DNA of 64,000 bases from Sitta carolinensis (Eukaryota > Chordata > Aves > Passeriformes > Sittidae), in contig CM063290.1 in NCBI GenBank assembly GCA_032173965.1, positions 10,441,501 through 10,505,500 on the forward strand. The letters run 5' to 3'. The notes below the pieces were generated by a model that was given only the letters and a program-made list of their open reading frames with translations, ran no database searches and was not told the DNA's origin. The position numbers and the translations under genes were made by a program. Shown here piece by piece: positions 61,915 to 64,000 of this stretch (positions within the stretch are counted from its first letter, which is position 1; each line of letters opens with the position of its first letter).

Positions 61915-64000
61915 CCTCAATTGCTGTCAGTGCTTTGCTTGTTGTCTTTGTCTTTTGCCCCTAAAAATTCTCCTTTTTCAGACTGAGCTTTCAGGAAGTT
62001 CTGAACCCTATGCTGCTTCCTCCCAAGGCTCTTAAATAGTAGGGAGAACTTTGCTCCAAGCAGGTATGCCGTGGCATACAAGGTTAATTGGTTAGGGGAC
62101 GATTCTGCTTGATCTCTGCTTTGCTTAGAGCTGAATTGAGGGATAACCTCTGTGTCCCTCTGTTTTAAGTGCTCTGCCTTCCCCTTGCCTTCACTGTGCA
62201 TGTGCATATTTCTCTTCACTGCCTCTACCTGCACTTTCACACCACCACCTCAACTGAGCAATTAAGAGAGGTCCTGTCCTCCTGCACTCTGCAGGTGTTT
62301 GCTTACCTGCTAGAGGGATCTCAGTGGCCACAGGCTGCTCACAGTTCCTTTTATTTCTAGTTGCTAATTAGCTTTTTTAAGCTACTAAAAATACAGCCCT
62401 GGTAATAATTTATAGTGAAACTGCTATTTAAAGTAAGTTGAAAGGTATAGCTGCAAGTAATTTCTGTCACTGACATGCTACCACCCCCATCATCACAACT
62501 AATCTAGGGAAGACAGGTAGATATAATCAGAGCACAAATGTTTGCCCTGTATGGAAAAGACAGATACATTACACCCCTCAATTAAAAGATGAAATCAATA
62601 CTGACAAATGTGAGTTTACATCTCAACCATTTACCTCTTAATTTCTAAGGGGGTAGACTTAATTAGAGCTTCATGACATCAGTGTGTGGGTCTGAAAGCT
62701 CAAAGAAGCTGGCTGACTTGACAGAAAGGGAAGCAGCCGCAATTAACTGGCATGTTAGAATCTAACAGGAGGATGTTCCCTGTAGCTCAGCTTGGCTGGG
62801 TTAATTGGCAGCTGCTGTGTTGCTTTGCCTTTCTGTGCCACCAGTTGTGTGTAAGGTAAAATGTGGTCCTGAGCAGAGGCACAACAAGAGTTTTATGAGG
62901 TACCTGAAGGACTTCCCTCACACCCCCTTAACAAATTGGAGAGTGTCCCTTCCCAGAGTCTCACAGGCCAAGGGCTCACATGCTTTCAGGAGAAAGAGAG
63001 CTGATGTCCCACACTGAAGCCTTTCAGCAGTGACTGCATACGGACCTTGGGGCTCTGGGAGTGGAAAGTGGGAGGCTGTCAATGCAAGGAAGGACATAAA
63101 AATTTTTGAGTGAAGGATTGAGGGGGAGGTGATGGGAATAGCACGAGACTCAATGTGACACTCAGAATGTCTTTGGCCAACCACACATTTTGCTGTACTT
63201 TGGCCAGCCCAGTTTTAATTGATTAGGGATGACATGTCCTCCTGATCTGGAGGTTGAGTGTTCTAAATCTACATCGTCTTGATAACAAAACTATGGCTGA
63301 TGCTCCCACAGTCACTCAGCTACCCCCTGAGCTCAGTAACAGATCCACGTCCCCTAAAATCTGAAGGAATGATCTCAGGATCCTGGGAGATAATATTTGT
63401 CTCATAATGAATTGCTTACAGTAGCCTGGACAAAGAAATGTTGAAGTATTTTTTAAGTACCACATTTGAGCTAAATGGCACAAGGAGAGGCTTGCATGAA
63501 GCAGCACATAATTAATTGCCATCACAGCTCCGGTCATATCATGATCCATTTAAGTTATTTTTCAGAGCACTCGTTATAGCCACTGTTTAATTCATTCTTT
63601 CATTAGATCACAGCTACACAGGCATCTTTCATCTGCTGCCATTGAAATTAATATTTTTCTTTATTCCTAGTACAGATAGATTTTAATTTTTTTTTTCTTT
63701 TCTAAGTTAATTCTGGGGTGGTTCATGTGACAGGCTGGGTGGCAGAGTCAATCCTCACTAGGCGTTTTAGAAGAGAAGAGCCTTTGATCTCCTTGTGTTC
63801 TGATGTTTGCCATAAGCTTTGCCCTCTGACACTCCACAACCCCTGACCCTGGCTCTCATTACATGGCAACAGATTCTGTGGGTGTAAGTTTCCTTGTTTG
63901 TGGGCAGAATTTGCAGTCAGGAAACTGGTACCAGTAGCTTTTGAACAAAAACAGCAAATAATGATTCACCACAGGCTTAATGTTCCCAAGCCTAGAAGCA
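61909..64000 (+). other. LIM2-LIM3 intron, 5' part
   Basis: This is the start of the next LPP intron and continues past the window. I see nothing beyond the donor site and short homopolymer runs (for example the T-run near 63689-63697). The LIM3 exon, expected to begin by completing the split Lys codon, is not present before 64000. Confidence 0.75.

Noticed and set aside
61909..64000. Search for the LIM3 exon
   Set aside because: No segment encoding the expected LIM3 Cys/His pattern after an AG acceptor is present before the window ends.

Overview
The window is vertebrate nuclear DNA, most likely from a bird. It carries a small slice of one very large gene on the + strand: LPP (lipoma-preferred partner), a zyxin-family LIM protein of focal adhesions. 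Only two protein-coding exons can be supported, and together they make up about 350 of 64,000 bases. Exon A (23453-23622) encodes LIM domain 1. Exon B (61730-61908) encodes LIM domain 2. All zinc ligands are present, the splice sites are consensus, and the reading frame joins cleanly in phase 0 between the two exons. Everything else is intron: the 3' end of the intron before LIM1 (1-23452), the whole 38.1-kb LIM1-LIM2 intron (23623-61729), and the start of the LIM2-LIM3 intron (61909-64000). The proline-rich N-terminal exons and the LIM3 exon are not in the window.

The bird assignment rests on a short CR1 retroposon 3' end at 18567-18630, on low interspersed-repeat density, and on close agreement of the LIM exons with vertebrate LPP as I remember it. 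The species cannot be fixed, but the CR1 wording is of the kind common in songbirds.

Layout. 1-13.3 kb: AT-rich intron with simple repeats and one ancient SINE relic. 13.3-15.4 kb: three closely spaced GC- and CpG-rich blocks in an otherwise CpG-poor intron, with G-quadruplex-prone runs and a 9-copy ATTT microsatellite; this is the strongest candidate for an internal promoter or regulatory hub. 15.4-23.4 kb: MIR-like SINE relics and the CR1 fragment. 23.45-23.62 kb: LIM1 exon. 23.6-61.7 kb: intron with AT-rich stretches that look like conserved non-coding DNA, two matching GT/T-rich tracts, further SINE relics and a 56-nt imperfect inverted repeat. 61.73-61.91 kb: LIM2 exon. The remainder is featureless intron.

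The two exons work as one unit: LIM1 and LIM2 are consecutive zinc-binding modules that, with LIM3, target LPP to focal adhesions and bind partners. I found no operon, CRISPR array, intact transposon, tRNA, rRNA or recognisable miRNA, and no self-contained new system. The observations most worth following are the CpG/G4 cluster, the in-frame stop built into the LIM2 donor, and the strong-context internal ATG in LIM1. Open reading frames of 60-160 codons elsewhere in the window look like chance frames in intron.
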